Assembly: GCA_016927175.1 (NCBI GenBank)
Contig: JAFGNC010000600.1
Span: forward strand, 1-13,652
DNA length: 13,652 nucleotides
From: Gammaproteobacteria bacterium
GTDB lineage: Bacteria; Pseudomonadota; Gammaproteobacteria; Steroidobacterales; Rariloculaceae
Direction of reading: 5' to 3'
This document shows, piece by piece, positions 6,291 to 11,847 of this stretch. The position numbers and the translations under genes are program-made. Numbering within the stretch: position 1 is the stretch's first letter; each line of letters opens with the position of its first letter. The notes beneath the pieces were generated by a model. That model was not told the DNA's origin, made no database searches, and was given only the letters and a program-made list of their open reading frames with translations.

Positions 6291-7652
6291 TCAGCGCATC
6301 AGAAGCAGCAGCTCGCGGCTGTCGCGCTGCACCATCAGGATCACGGAGCGCGCGCCGGCAATCACCGCCTCCGCCTCGGCCACGGTGCGGATGCTCTGCC
6401 GGTTGATGGACGTGACGACATCGCCGGCGCGAAGCCCCCGCTCGTATGCGGGGCTGCCCGGCGCGACGGCGATCGCGGTGAGGCCCTGGGGCCCCGGCGC
6501 GTCCGTCGGCGAGAACTGCGCGCCTTCGAAAGCGGAGTCGTCGATCGTCGCCGGCGTGGCGAAAGCACGCGGCACGTCCGCGGCGGAGCCGAGCGTCGCG
6601 GCAATCGTGCGCTCCCGCCCGTCCCGCACGATGCCGACGTCGACGCGATCGCCCGGCCTCATCAGCCCGATCGCGGCGCGCAGCGAGCCCGCGTCGCGAA
6701 CCCGCCTGTCGTTGACGCTGACAATGACGTCGTTGACCTCGATACCGGCCTTTTCGGCCGCGGAATCCGGCGACACCGCCATGACCAGCGCACCGGACGT
6801 GTCTTTGAGGCCGTATGTCGCCGCGATATCCGCGCTGACGTCGTTGATCGAGACTCCGAGGAGACCCCGGCGGACTTCGCCATGAGCGATCAGCTGCTCC
6901 ATGACGTTCCGTGCCATGTTGGCCGGGATCGCGAAGCCGATGCCGATGTTGCCGCCGCCCCGCGAGATGATCGCGGAGTTCACGCCGACGAGGCTGCCCG
7001 TCAGGTCGACCAGCGCGCCGCCGGAGTTGCCCGGATTGATCGATGCGTCGGTCTGGATGAAGTTCTCGTAGGCGTCCGGATTGATGTTGCTGCGCCCGAG
7101 TCCGCTGACGATGCCGGACGTGACGGTGTGCGACAGCCCGAAAGGATTACCGATCGCCACGACGAAATCTCCGACCCTCAGCCGGTCCGAATCCGCGAGC
7201 TCGATCTGCGCGAGCGAGTCGGCCGCGACCTGCAGCACGGCGATGTCCGAGCCCTCGTCGGACCCGATGACCTGGGCGTCGAGGCTGCGGCTGTCGAACA
7301 GCGTCACCGTGATCTCGTCCGCGTTGGCAACGACGTGATGGTTGGTCAGGATGTAGCCGTTCTCCGCATCGACGATGACTCCGGAGCCCGCGCTCTGCAC
7401 CGGCCTGTCATTCTCCGGAAAGAACCGCCTGAACAGCGGGTCCTCGGCGAACGGACTGTCGATCCTGACGACGCCGCTGACGGAGATGTTGACGACGGCG
7501 GGCGACACCCGCTCGATCATCGGGGCCAGCGTCGGGACGCTGCTCGGCAGCTGCGCCCCGGCGAAGCCCGGCATCAGCAGCAGGAGCAGCAACGCGCTGA
7601 ACGGCGCGCGTATCAGCCGGTCGTGGCGGAGCAGGCCACCTGAAGCGATCAT
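6291..7652 (-). CDS. degQ: Periplasmic Do-family serine protease (DegP/DegQ type)
   Basis: The product is a periplasmic protease-chaperone acting on misfolded envelope proteins. From ATG 7652 it is 453 residues, close to DegQ length. A signal peptide has a basic start (RHDRLIR), a leucine run (20-26) and a predicted cleavage after AGA33. The chymotrypsin-like domain shows the full triad: H106 in TNHHVV, D136 in GSDIAVL and S210 in GNSGGAL, close to E. coli DegP numbering. Two PDZ domains follow (about 255-345 and 375-450), and the loop before the catalytic His is short, as in DegQ rather than DegP. ATG 7652 has AGGTGG about 8 nt upstream and opens directly into the signal peptide, so the earlier in-frame start at 7772 is rejected. 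Naming it degQ rather than mucD/htrA is a judgement. Confidence 0.92.
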   Translation of the reverse strand: MIASGGLLRHDRLIRAPFSALLLLLLMPGFAGAQLPSSVPTLAPMIERVSPAVVNISVSGVVRIDSPFAEDPLFRRFFPENDRPVQSAGSGVIVDAENGYILTNHHVVANADEITVTLFDSRSLDAQVIGSDEGSDIAVLQVAADSLAQIELADSDRLRVGDFVVAIGNPFGLSHTVTSGIVSGLGRSNINPDAYENFIQTDASINPGNSGGALVDLTGSLVGVNSAIISRGGGNIGIGFAIPANMARNVMEQLIAHGEVRRGLLGVSINDVSADIAATYGLKDTSGALVMAVSPDSAAEKAGIEVNDVIVSVNDRRVRDAGSLRAAIGLMRPGDRVDVGIVRDGRERTIAATLGSAADVPRAFATPATIDDSAFEGAQFSPTDAPGPQGLTAIAVAPGSPAYERGLRAGDVVTSINRQSIRTVAEAEAVIAGARSVILMVQRDSRELLLLMR

Positions 7653-7688
7653 AAGCTGTACCACCTGAGTGAGTTCTTGTCGGCCGCA

Positions 7689-7705
7689 CCGCCGAAGCTC
7701 GGCGG
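7689..7705. other. Perfect 7-bp inverted repeat in the degQ leader
   Basis: CCGCCGA (7689-7695) and TCGGCGG (7699-7705) form a perfect stem with a 3-nt loop. It lies between the candidate degQ promoter and the ribosome site of degQ. It could be an mRNA leader hairpin or an operator; nothing in the sequence decides between them. Confidence 0.4.
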
Positions 7706-7741
7706 CCCGCTGCGCTCTCGTCCCGGAGCGCTCGAACGGGC

Positions 7742-7747
7742 ATTGTA
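7742..7747 (-). promoter_or_regulatory. Possible degQ -10 box
   Basis: On the minus strand this reads TACAAT (5 of 6 match to TATAAT), between the hsp20 terminator and degQ. The -35 region is poor (GGGCGT at 17-bp spacing, or TTGGGC at 19 bp). I see no convincing sigma-E element (GGAACTT/TCTAA) despite degP-type genes often being under sigma-E. Confidence 0.33.
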
Positions 7748-7767
7748 AGGTCGTTGCGAAGAAAACG

Positions 7768-7805
7768 CCCAATGGCCCCGAACGGCCGGCAAGCCGTCCG
7801 GGGCC
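7768..7805 (-). terminator. Likely intrinsic terminator of hsp20
   Basis: Arms 7774-7786 and 7793-7805 pair over 13 bp with one mismatch around a 6-nt loop. Read on the minus strand, the hairpin follows the hsp20 stop (7836) by about 30 nt and is followed by a T-rich stretch (GTTTTCTTC, about 7757-7765). The T tract is offset by roughly 8 nt, so termination may be partial. It separates hsp20 from degQ. Confidence 0.55.
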
Positions 7806-7835
7806 GTCCGTCGGCAGTCAGCGCCGCCCGGCGGG

Positions 7836-8252
7836 CTAGTTGACCTCGATGCGGCGCGGCTGCGCGGCCGCCTGCTTCGGGATCGTCACGGTCAGCACGC
7901 CGTTGCGGTAGTCCGCGCTGACGGCTTCCGCGTCGGCCGCCTGCGGCAGGCTGAACCGCCGCACGAAGCTTCCGCTGATCCGCTCGGATCGCCGATACGT
8001 CTCGGCAGCGTCGCCGGCACGGACCTCGCGGCTGCCGCGGATCGTCAGAACCCCTTTTTCCATCGTGATGTCGAGGTCTTTCGATTCGACGCCGGGCACG
8101 TCGGCACGGATAACGAACTTGTCGGGCTCTTCCAGGATGTCGACCGCCGGCACCCACTGGCGCGAGCCGTCGGTGCGCGCGGAGAGCGCGCGGTTCGCAT
8201 CCTGCTGCAGGCGGCTCACCAGCTGCCACGGGTCGTAGAGGTTGATCTGCAT
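7836..8252 (-). CDS. Hsp20-family small heat-shock protein
   Basis: The product is an ATP-independent holdase chaperone that binds unfolding proteins in the cytoplasm and hands them to refolding machinery. The 138-residue protein contains a full alpha-crystallin domain (about 34-128), from VPAVDILEEPDKFVIRADVPGV to the signature RNGVLTVTIPK (116-126), and ends with a short tail carrying the oligomer-locking I-x-V motif (I135-E-V137). ATG 8252 is chosen because GGAG lies 8 nt upstream and the N-terminus is normal for the family; a longer in-frame reading to 8468 would place the heat-shock promoter inside the gene. A sigma-32-type promoter lies about 40 bp upstream, so heat induction is expected. 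The neighbouring DegQ makes this a small proteostasis cluster, though the two appear to be separate transcription units. Confidence 0.94.
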   Translation of the reverse strand: MQINLYDPWQLVSRLQQDANRALSARTDGSRQWVPAVDILEEPDKFVIRADVPGVESKDLDITMEKGVLTIRGSREVRAGDAAETYRRSERISGSFVRRFSLPQAADAEAVSADYRNGVLTVTIPKQAAAQPRRIEVN

Positions 8253-8292
8253 GATTGAGTCTCCGGGAATTTCGATGATGTGCTGCCGGCTT

Positions 8293-8321
8293 AAGTTGGG
8301 CACCACCGCGGACCTTTCAAG
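8293..8321 (-). promoter_or_regulatory. Sigma-32-type heat-shock promoter of hsp20
   Basis: On the minus strand CTTGAAA (8321-8315) is followed after 14 nt by CCCAACTT (8300-8293). This is very close to the sigma-32 consensus CTTGAAA / CCCCATNT. The start would fall near 8286, giving a leader of about 35 nt that contains the GGAG ribosome site of hsp20. Confidence 0.75.
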
Positions 8322-8385
8322 CCGGCGCGAGCAATTCCTGTGGACGAGCTGTGCGGGAACGGGGGAAAGAATGGGGACACCCGGT

Positions 8386-8401
8386 ACACAACATATAGTG
8401 T
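8386..8401. promoter_or_regulatory. NrdR box 1 (distal)
   Basis: ACACAACATATAGTGT matches 15 of 16 positions of the NrdR consensus as I recall it (acaCwAtATaTwGtgt). NrdR is an ATP/dATP-sensing zinc-ribbon repressor of ribonucleotide reductase genes. The site lies about 65 bp upstream of the hsp20 -35 box and 124 bp upstream of the nrdJ -35 box. No second box is found at the usual 31-32 bp spacing. Confidence 0.72.
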
Positions 8402-8491
8402 CTGGCGATCCTCGGAGCGGACGCCTGAGTCGCCGCCGCAGGCCTCGTGGAAAGTTTCGAGGGTCCATGCGTAAGCTATTGTTTATATAGG

Positions 8492-8520
8492 ATTATATGA
8501 CTTGCACGAATTTCACTTAA
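8492..8520 (-). promoter_or_regulatory. Candidate vegetative promoter facing hsp20
   Basis: A perfect TATAAT on the minus strand (8497-8492) lies in an AT-rich island within otherwise GC-rich DNA. The -35 position at 17-bp spacing (8520-8515) reads TTAAGT, only 3 of 6 to consensus. Transcription would start near 8485 and run left through NrdR box 1 toward hsp20, or make a short RNA. The island could also act simply as an UP element for the adjacent nrdJ promoter. Confidence 0.4.
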
Positions 8521-8524
8521 ATCC

Positions 8525-8553
8525 TTGACACGGCCCGTAGGGAAGCCTACCCT
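8525..8553 (+). promoter_or_regulatory. nrdJ promoter, sigma-70 type
   Basis: A perfect TTGACA -35 (8525-8530) is followed at 17 bp by TACCCT (8548-8553), 4 of 6 to TATAAT. The start would be near 8560, about 158 nt before the nrdJ ATG. The spacer and -10 contain an inverted repeat GTAGGG/CCCTAC (8537-8542, 8550-8555). NrdR box 2 begins about 5 nt after the predicted start, a natural place for repression. Confidence 0.62.
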
Positions 8554-8564
8554 ACGACTCGACG

Positions 8565-8580
8565 ACACAACATCTTGTGT
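8565..8580. promoter_or_regulatory. NrdR box 2 (promoter-proximal)
   Basis: ACACAACATCTTGTGT matches 14 of 16 positions of the NrdR consensus and sits inside a 20-bp inverted repeat with perfect 7-bp arms (CGACACA 8563-8569, TGTGTCG 8576-8582). It lies just downstream of the predicted nrdJ transcription start. Its first nine bases (ACACAACAT) are identical to those of box 1. Confidence 0.72.
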
Positions 8581-8655
8581 CGGGATTTTCAGCCAGAACT
8601 TGGTTTGCAGGGCCGCGGTCGTAGGCTCGTGGGGGAGCTTTGCGCCTTTGACCGC

Positions 8656-8667
8656 CCGATCGATCGG
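8656..8667. other. 12-bp perfect palindrome in the nrdJ leader
   Basis: CCGATCGATCGG is a perfect 12-bp palindrome, with CCG/CGG flanks (8652-8654, 8668-8670) that could extend it with a 1-nt bulge. It lies about 50 nt before the nrdJ start codon. It could be an operator or form an RNA structure; no function can be assigned. Confidence 0.3.
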
Positions 8668-8717
8668 CGGCGCCGCGACCCCTGTCACCGAGTCTCTGTG
8701 GGGAGGTGCCGGACGAT

Positions 8718-10865
8718 ATGAGCATGGCGTTGGACGTGAAGGCGGTGCGGCTCGCAGACATTCCTCTGCAGGTTGCGTCGCTCGACATCTGGGACACGAA
8801 ATACCGCCTCAAGACCAGGGCCGGCGAGCCCGTCGACCGCGACATCGAGGCGACCTACGAGAGGGTCGCGCGCGCGCTCGCGGAGGTCGAGGCCCCGGCC
8901 ACGCGGGACGAATGCTACAGGCGCTTCCTGTGGGCGCTGCAGAGAGGTGCGATCCCGGCGGGTCGGATTATGTCCAACGCCGGAGCCGAGCAGCACAAGC
9001 CGGCGACGTCCACGATCAACTGCACCGTGTCGGGCACCGTCCAGGACTCGATGCACGACATCCTGGACAAGGTCCACGAAGCGGGTCTGACACTGAAGGC
9101 GGGCTGCGGGATCGGCTACGAGTTCTCGACGCTGCGCCCGCGCGGCGCCTATGTCTCCGGCGCCGGCGCTCATACGTCGGGTCCCCTGTCCTTCATGGAC
9201 ATCTACGACAAGATGTGCTTCACGGTGTCGTCCGCCGGCGGGCGGCGCGGCGCGCAGATGGGCACTTTCGACATCGGCCATCCCGACGTCCTCGACTTCA
9301 TCCGCGCGAAGCGCGAGAACGGCAGGCTGCGCCAGTTCAACCTGTCGCTGCTGATCACGGACGAATTCGTCGAGGCGGTCAAGAACGACGCCAGCTGGCG
9401 GCTCGCGTTTCCGATGACGGCCCAGGAGGCCGACGACGAAGGTCTCGATCTGGACGACCCGGAGCAGGTCGTGTGGCGGGAATGGCCCACGACGGAAGGC
9501 TACGTGACGGACCACCGCGGGCTCGTCGCCTGCCGTGTCTACCGGACCCTGCCGGCCCGGCGCATGTGGGACCTGATCATGTCGTCGACGTACGACTTCG
9601 CGGAACCCGGTTTCGTGCTGATCGATCGCGTCAACGAGATGAACAACAACTGGTGGTGCGAGACGATCCGCGCGACGAATCCTTGCGGCGAGCAGCCACT
9701 GCCGCCGTATGGTGCGTGCCTGCTCGGCTCCGTGAACCTGACGAAATTCGTCGTCGCGCCGTTCACCGAGCGCGCGTACTTCGACTGGGAGGAGTTCCGG
9801 GAGGTCGTCAAGGTCTTTACGCGGATGCTCGACAACGTCGTCGACGTGAACGGCCTGCCGCTTCCGACGCAGCGCGAGGAAATCCTGCGCAAGCGCCGCC
9901 ACGGCATGGGCTTTCTCGGCCTCGGCTCGGCGATCACGCTGCTCGGGATGCGCTACGGCTCGGAAGAATCGCTCGAGTTTACCGAGAGGGTCTCCCGCGA
10001 GCTGGCCGTGGCCGGCTGGGAGACCGGGCTCGAGCTCGCGAAAGAGAAAGGCATGGCTCCGCTGCTGGCGGAAACCTTCGTCGTCGACGAGGAGATGCTG
10101 CGCAAGCGCCCGGAAATGCGCAAGGACGGCTGGAAGGTCGGCGACGAGATTCCGGGCCGGACGCTGCATGCGCGGTACAGCCGCTACATGCAGCGGCTGC
10201 GCGAGGCGGCGCCGAAGCTCGTGGACGAGCTCGAGGAGCACGGCGCCCGGTTCACGCACCACAGCTCCATAGCGCCGACCGGCACGATCTCGCTGTCGCT
10301 CGCGAACAATGCGAGCAACGGCATCGAGCCGTCGTTCGCTCATCATTATTTCCGCAACGTGATCCGCGAGGGCAAGAAATCGAAGGAGAAGGTCGACGTC
10401 TTCTCGTTCGAGCTGCTCGCCTACCGCGAGCTCGTGAACCCGAAGGCGCTGCCGGGCTCAGAGGAGCCGGGCGAGCGTCTGCCGGATTACTTCGTCAGCT
10501 CCGACGACGTGAAGCCGGCGGAGCACGTGGACATTCAGGCGGCGGCGCAGAAGTGGATCGATTCCTCGATATCGAAGACGGCGAACGTGCCGACCGACTA
10601 TCCCTACGAGGATTTCAAGGACATCTATCTGTACGCCTACGAGAAGGGATTGAAGGGGTGCACGACGTTCCGCTTCAATCCCGAGGCCTTCCAGGGCGTG
10701 CTGGTCAAGGAGAAAGACCTCAAGAACACGACTTATCGGTTCACGCTGGCCGACGGCTCGGTCGTCGAGGCGAAGGGTGACGACGAGGTCGAATACGACG
10801 GCGAGATCCATACCGCGGCGAATTTGTTCGACGCGTTGAAGGAAGGTTACTACGGAAAGTTCTAG
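8718..10865 (+). CDS. nrdJ: Adenosylcobalamin-dependent (class II) ribonucleotide reductase, catalytic subunit NrdJa
   Basis: Class II reductase converts ribonucleotides to deoxyribonucleotides using adenosylcobalamin, so it works with or without oxygen. The 715-residue protein has the ten-stranded barrel motifs. These are the redox cysteine C102 in STINCTVSG, the radical site N321-P-C323-G-E325, the partner cysteine C334 in GACLLGSVNL, and the phosphate loop PTGT (520-523). There is no N-terminal ATP-cone. The protein ends EGYYGKF without the C-terminal CxxC tail of single-chain NrdJ; that tail is in the next gene, as in Pseudomonas aeruginosa NrdJa/NrdJb. ATG 8718 is chosen because GGGGAGG (8700-8706) lies 11 nt upstream; the GTG at 8706 would overlap it. 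Regulation by NrdR is likely. Activity would require cobalamin uptake or synthesis encoded elsewhere. Confidence 0.96.
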   Translation: MSMALDVKAVRLADIPLQVASLDIWDTKYRLKTRAGEPVDRDIEATYERVARALAEVEAPATRDECYRRFLWALQRGAIPAGRIMSNAGAEQHKPATSTINCTVSGTVQDSMHDILDKVHEAGLTLKAGCGIGYEFSTLRPRGAYVSGAGAHTSGPLSFMDIYDKMCFTVSSAGGRRGAQMGTFDIGHPDVLDFIRAKRENGRLRQFNLSLLITDEFVEAVKNDASWRLAFPMTAQEADDEGLDLDDPEQVVWREWPTTEGYVTDHRGLVACRVYRTLPARRMWDLIMSSTYDFAEPGFVLIDRVNEMNNNWWCETIRATNPCGEQPLPPYGACLLGSVNLTKFVVAPFTERAYFDWEEFREVVKVFTRMLDNVVDVNGLPLPTQREEILRKRRHGMGFLGLGSAITLLGMRYGSEESLEFTERVSRELAVAGWETGLELAKEKGMAPLLAETFVVDEEMLRKRPEMRKDGWKVGDEIPGRTLHARYSRYMQRLREAAPKLVDELEEHGARFTHHSSIAPTGTISLSLANNASNGIEPSFAHHYFRNVIREGKKSKEKVDVFSFELLAYRELVNPKALPGSEEPGERLPDYFVSSDDVKPAEHVDIQAAAQKWIDSSISKTANVPTDYPYEDFKDIYLYAYEKGLKGCTTFRFNPEAFQGVLVKEKDLKNTTYRFTLADGSVVEAKGDDEVEYDGEIHTAANLFDALKEGYYGKF

Positions 10866-10898
10866 CGTCGCCGCGACAGCCGGGCAGAGGCAACAGAC

Positions 10899-11624
10899 AT
10901 GTCAAAGATCAAGATAGAGCACAAGATCGTCAAATACGCCGTCGCGCGGGACGAGCCGGAAAAGGAGGCGGAGGCGGGCGCGATTGCGGCGGCAGCGGAT
11001 GCCGCCGAGCGGCAGAGCTCCGATTCCAACGTCATCCGGATGCACGAGAAGCTCGAGCGTCCGGAGGTGCTGATCGGCTCGACGTACAAGGTCAAGACGC
11101 CGGTCTCCGACCACGCGATGTACGTGACGATCAACGACATCGTGCTGAACGAAGGCACGCCGCACGAGCAGCGCCGGCCGTTCGAGATTTTCATCAACTC
11201 GAAAAATCTCGACCACTACCAGTGGATCGTGGCGCTGACCCGCATCATGTCGGCCGTGTTTCGCAAGGGCGGCGACGTCACCTTCCTGGTCGACGAGCTG
11301 AAAGCCGTGTTCGACCCGCGCGGCGGCTACTGGCAGCCGGGCGGCAAGTTCATGCCGTCGATCATCGCGGAGCTCGGACACATCGTCGAGAAGCACCTGA
11401 TCGGCATCGGTCTGCTGAAGCCGTCCGGGCCGAGCGAGGACCAGATCCGGTACATCGAGGAGAAGCGGGCGGAGTTCGAAGCCCGCGGCGTGCAGAAGGA
11501 CGCCTTCGCCGAGAACACGTTCCCGGAAGGCGCGCAGCTGTGCAACAAGTGCAACACGGCCGCGGCCGTGCTGCTGGACGGCTGCATGACCTGTCTGAAT
11601 TGCGGTTATTCGAAGTGCGGCTGA
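10899..11624 (+). CDS. Class II ribonucleotide reductase accessory subunit NrdJb
   Basis: The 241-residue protein is the second half of a split class II reductase. Its middle (about 75-175: MYVTINDIVLNEG, RPFEIFINSKN, FLVDELKAVFDPRGGYW) matches the TSCPD-type region found near the C-terminus of single-chain NrdJ. The C-terminus is cysteine-rich: C215-x2-C218, C229-x2-C232-x2-C235 and C240 in the final YSKCG. This is the mobile tail expected to re-reduce the active-site disulfide of NrdJa, perhaps around a zinc site. In P. aeruginosa the equivalent NrdJb is needed for activity. ATG 10899 has GAGG 8 nt upstream, and the gap to the nrdJa stop is 33 nt, so the two form an operon. The first 45 residues are variable and Ala/Glu-rich. 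Confidence 0.92.
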   Translation: MSKIKIEHKIVKYAVARDEPEKEAEAGAIAAAADAAERQSSDSNVIRMHEKLERPEVLIGSTYKVKTPVSDHAMYVTINDIVLNEGTPHEQRRPFEIFINSKNLDHYQWIVALTRIMSAVFRKGGDVTFLVDELKAVFDPRGGYWQPGGKFMPSIIAELGHIVEKHLIGIGLLKPSGPSEDQIRYIEEKRAEFEARGVQKDAFAENTFPEGAQLCNKCNTAAAVLLDGCMTCLNCGYSKCG

Positions 11625-11662
11625 GCCCGGAGATTTAGGCCACGGAGGGGCCCGGCAGCGAT

Positions 11663-11682
11663 GAGCCGCAGGTTCGCGGCTC
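11663..11682 (+). terminator. Hairpin after nrdJb
   Basis: GAGCCGC (11663-11669) and GCGGCTC (11676-11682) form a perfect 7-bp stem with a 6-nt loop, 39 nt after the nrdJb stop. The following sequence has only a GTTT stretch. It may protect the mRNA 3' end or contribute to termination together with the stronger hairpin downstream. Confidence 0.4.
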
Positions 11683-11704
11683 GAGGTTTCGCTGGTCCGC
11701 CGTT

Positions 11705-11741
11705 GGTCCGCTCCCAGTGGATACGGGGGCGGGCCTTTTTT
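11705..11741 (+). terminator. Strong intrinsic terminator of the nrdJ operon
   Basis: Arms 11705-11715 and 11725-11735 pair over 11 bp in RNA (nine Watson-Crick and two G-U pairs) around a 9-nt loop. They are followed at once by six T residues (11736-11741). The fit to a rho-independent terminator is good on the plus strand, and it cleanly separates nrdJab from hldE. Confidence 0.78.
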
Positions 11742-11808
11742 CTCGAGGCTCGAATGCGTATCCGGCACCGCGGCGCGATCCGGCCGAGAGCCGCACCTCC
11801 GAACCCGT

Positions 11809-11814
11809 TAGAAT
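11809..11814 (+). promoter_or_regulatory. Possible hldE -10 box
   Basis: TAGAAT (5 of 6 to TATAAT) lies 33 nt before the hldE start codon and after the upstream terminator. No convincing -35 is present (GAGAGC at 17-bp spacing). Confidence 0.38.
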
Positions 11815-11847
11815 GGCGCAGGCTGCCTCGCGGCGGGGTTAGATCGT

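Larger units (their letters stand above)
8253..8717. other. 465-bp regulatory gap between hsp20 and nrdJ
   Basis: No credible gene lies here. In order it holds the hsp20 leader and heat-shock promoter (to 8321), an NrdR-box match (8386-8401), a short inverted repeat CCTCG/CGAGG (8443-8462), an AT-rich island (8475-8520) with a minus-strand TATAAT, the nrdJ promoter (8525-8553), a second NrdR-box match (8565-8580), and a 125-nt leader with a 12-bp palindrome and a GGGGAGG ribosome site (8700-8706). Small open frames in the gap lack ribosome sites and family resemblance. Confidence 0.7.

Noticed and set aside
7653..7772. A 40-residue upstream extension of DegQ
   Set aside because: The signal peptide begins at the later ATG 7652, which has AGGTGG just upstream; the extension would bury the signal peptide and crosses a candidate promoter.
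8253..8468. A longer N-terminus for the Hsp20 protein starting at 8468
   Set aside because: The extension contains the sigma-32 promoter and an NrdR box and looks unlike Hsp20 N-termini, whereas ATG 8252 has a good GGAG ribosome site.
8476..8688. A 70-residue minus-strand open frame between hsp20 and nrdJ
   Set aside because: It crosses the nrdJ promoter and an NrdR box, has no ribosome site and no recognisable protein character.
8581..8717. A cobalamin riboswitch in the nrdJ leader, suggested by AGCCAGAAC at about 8592
   Set aside because: The leader after the predicted start is only about 158 nt, the B12-box match is partial and no surrounding conserved core is visible. NrdR boxes explain regulation better.
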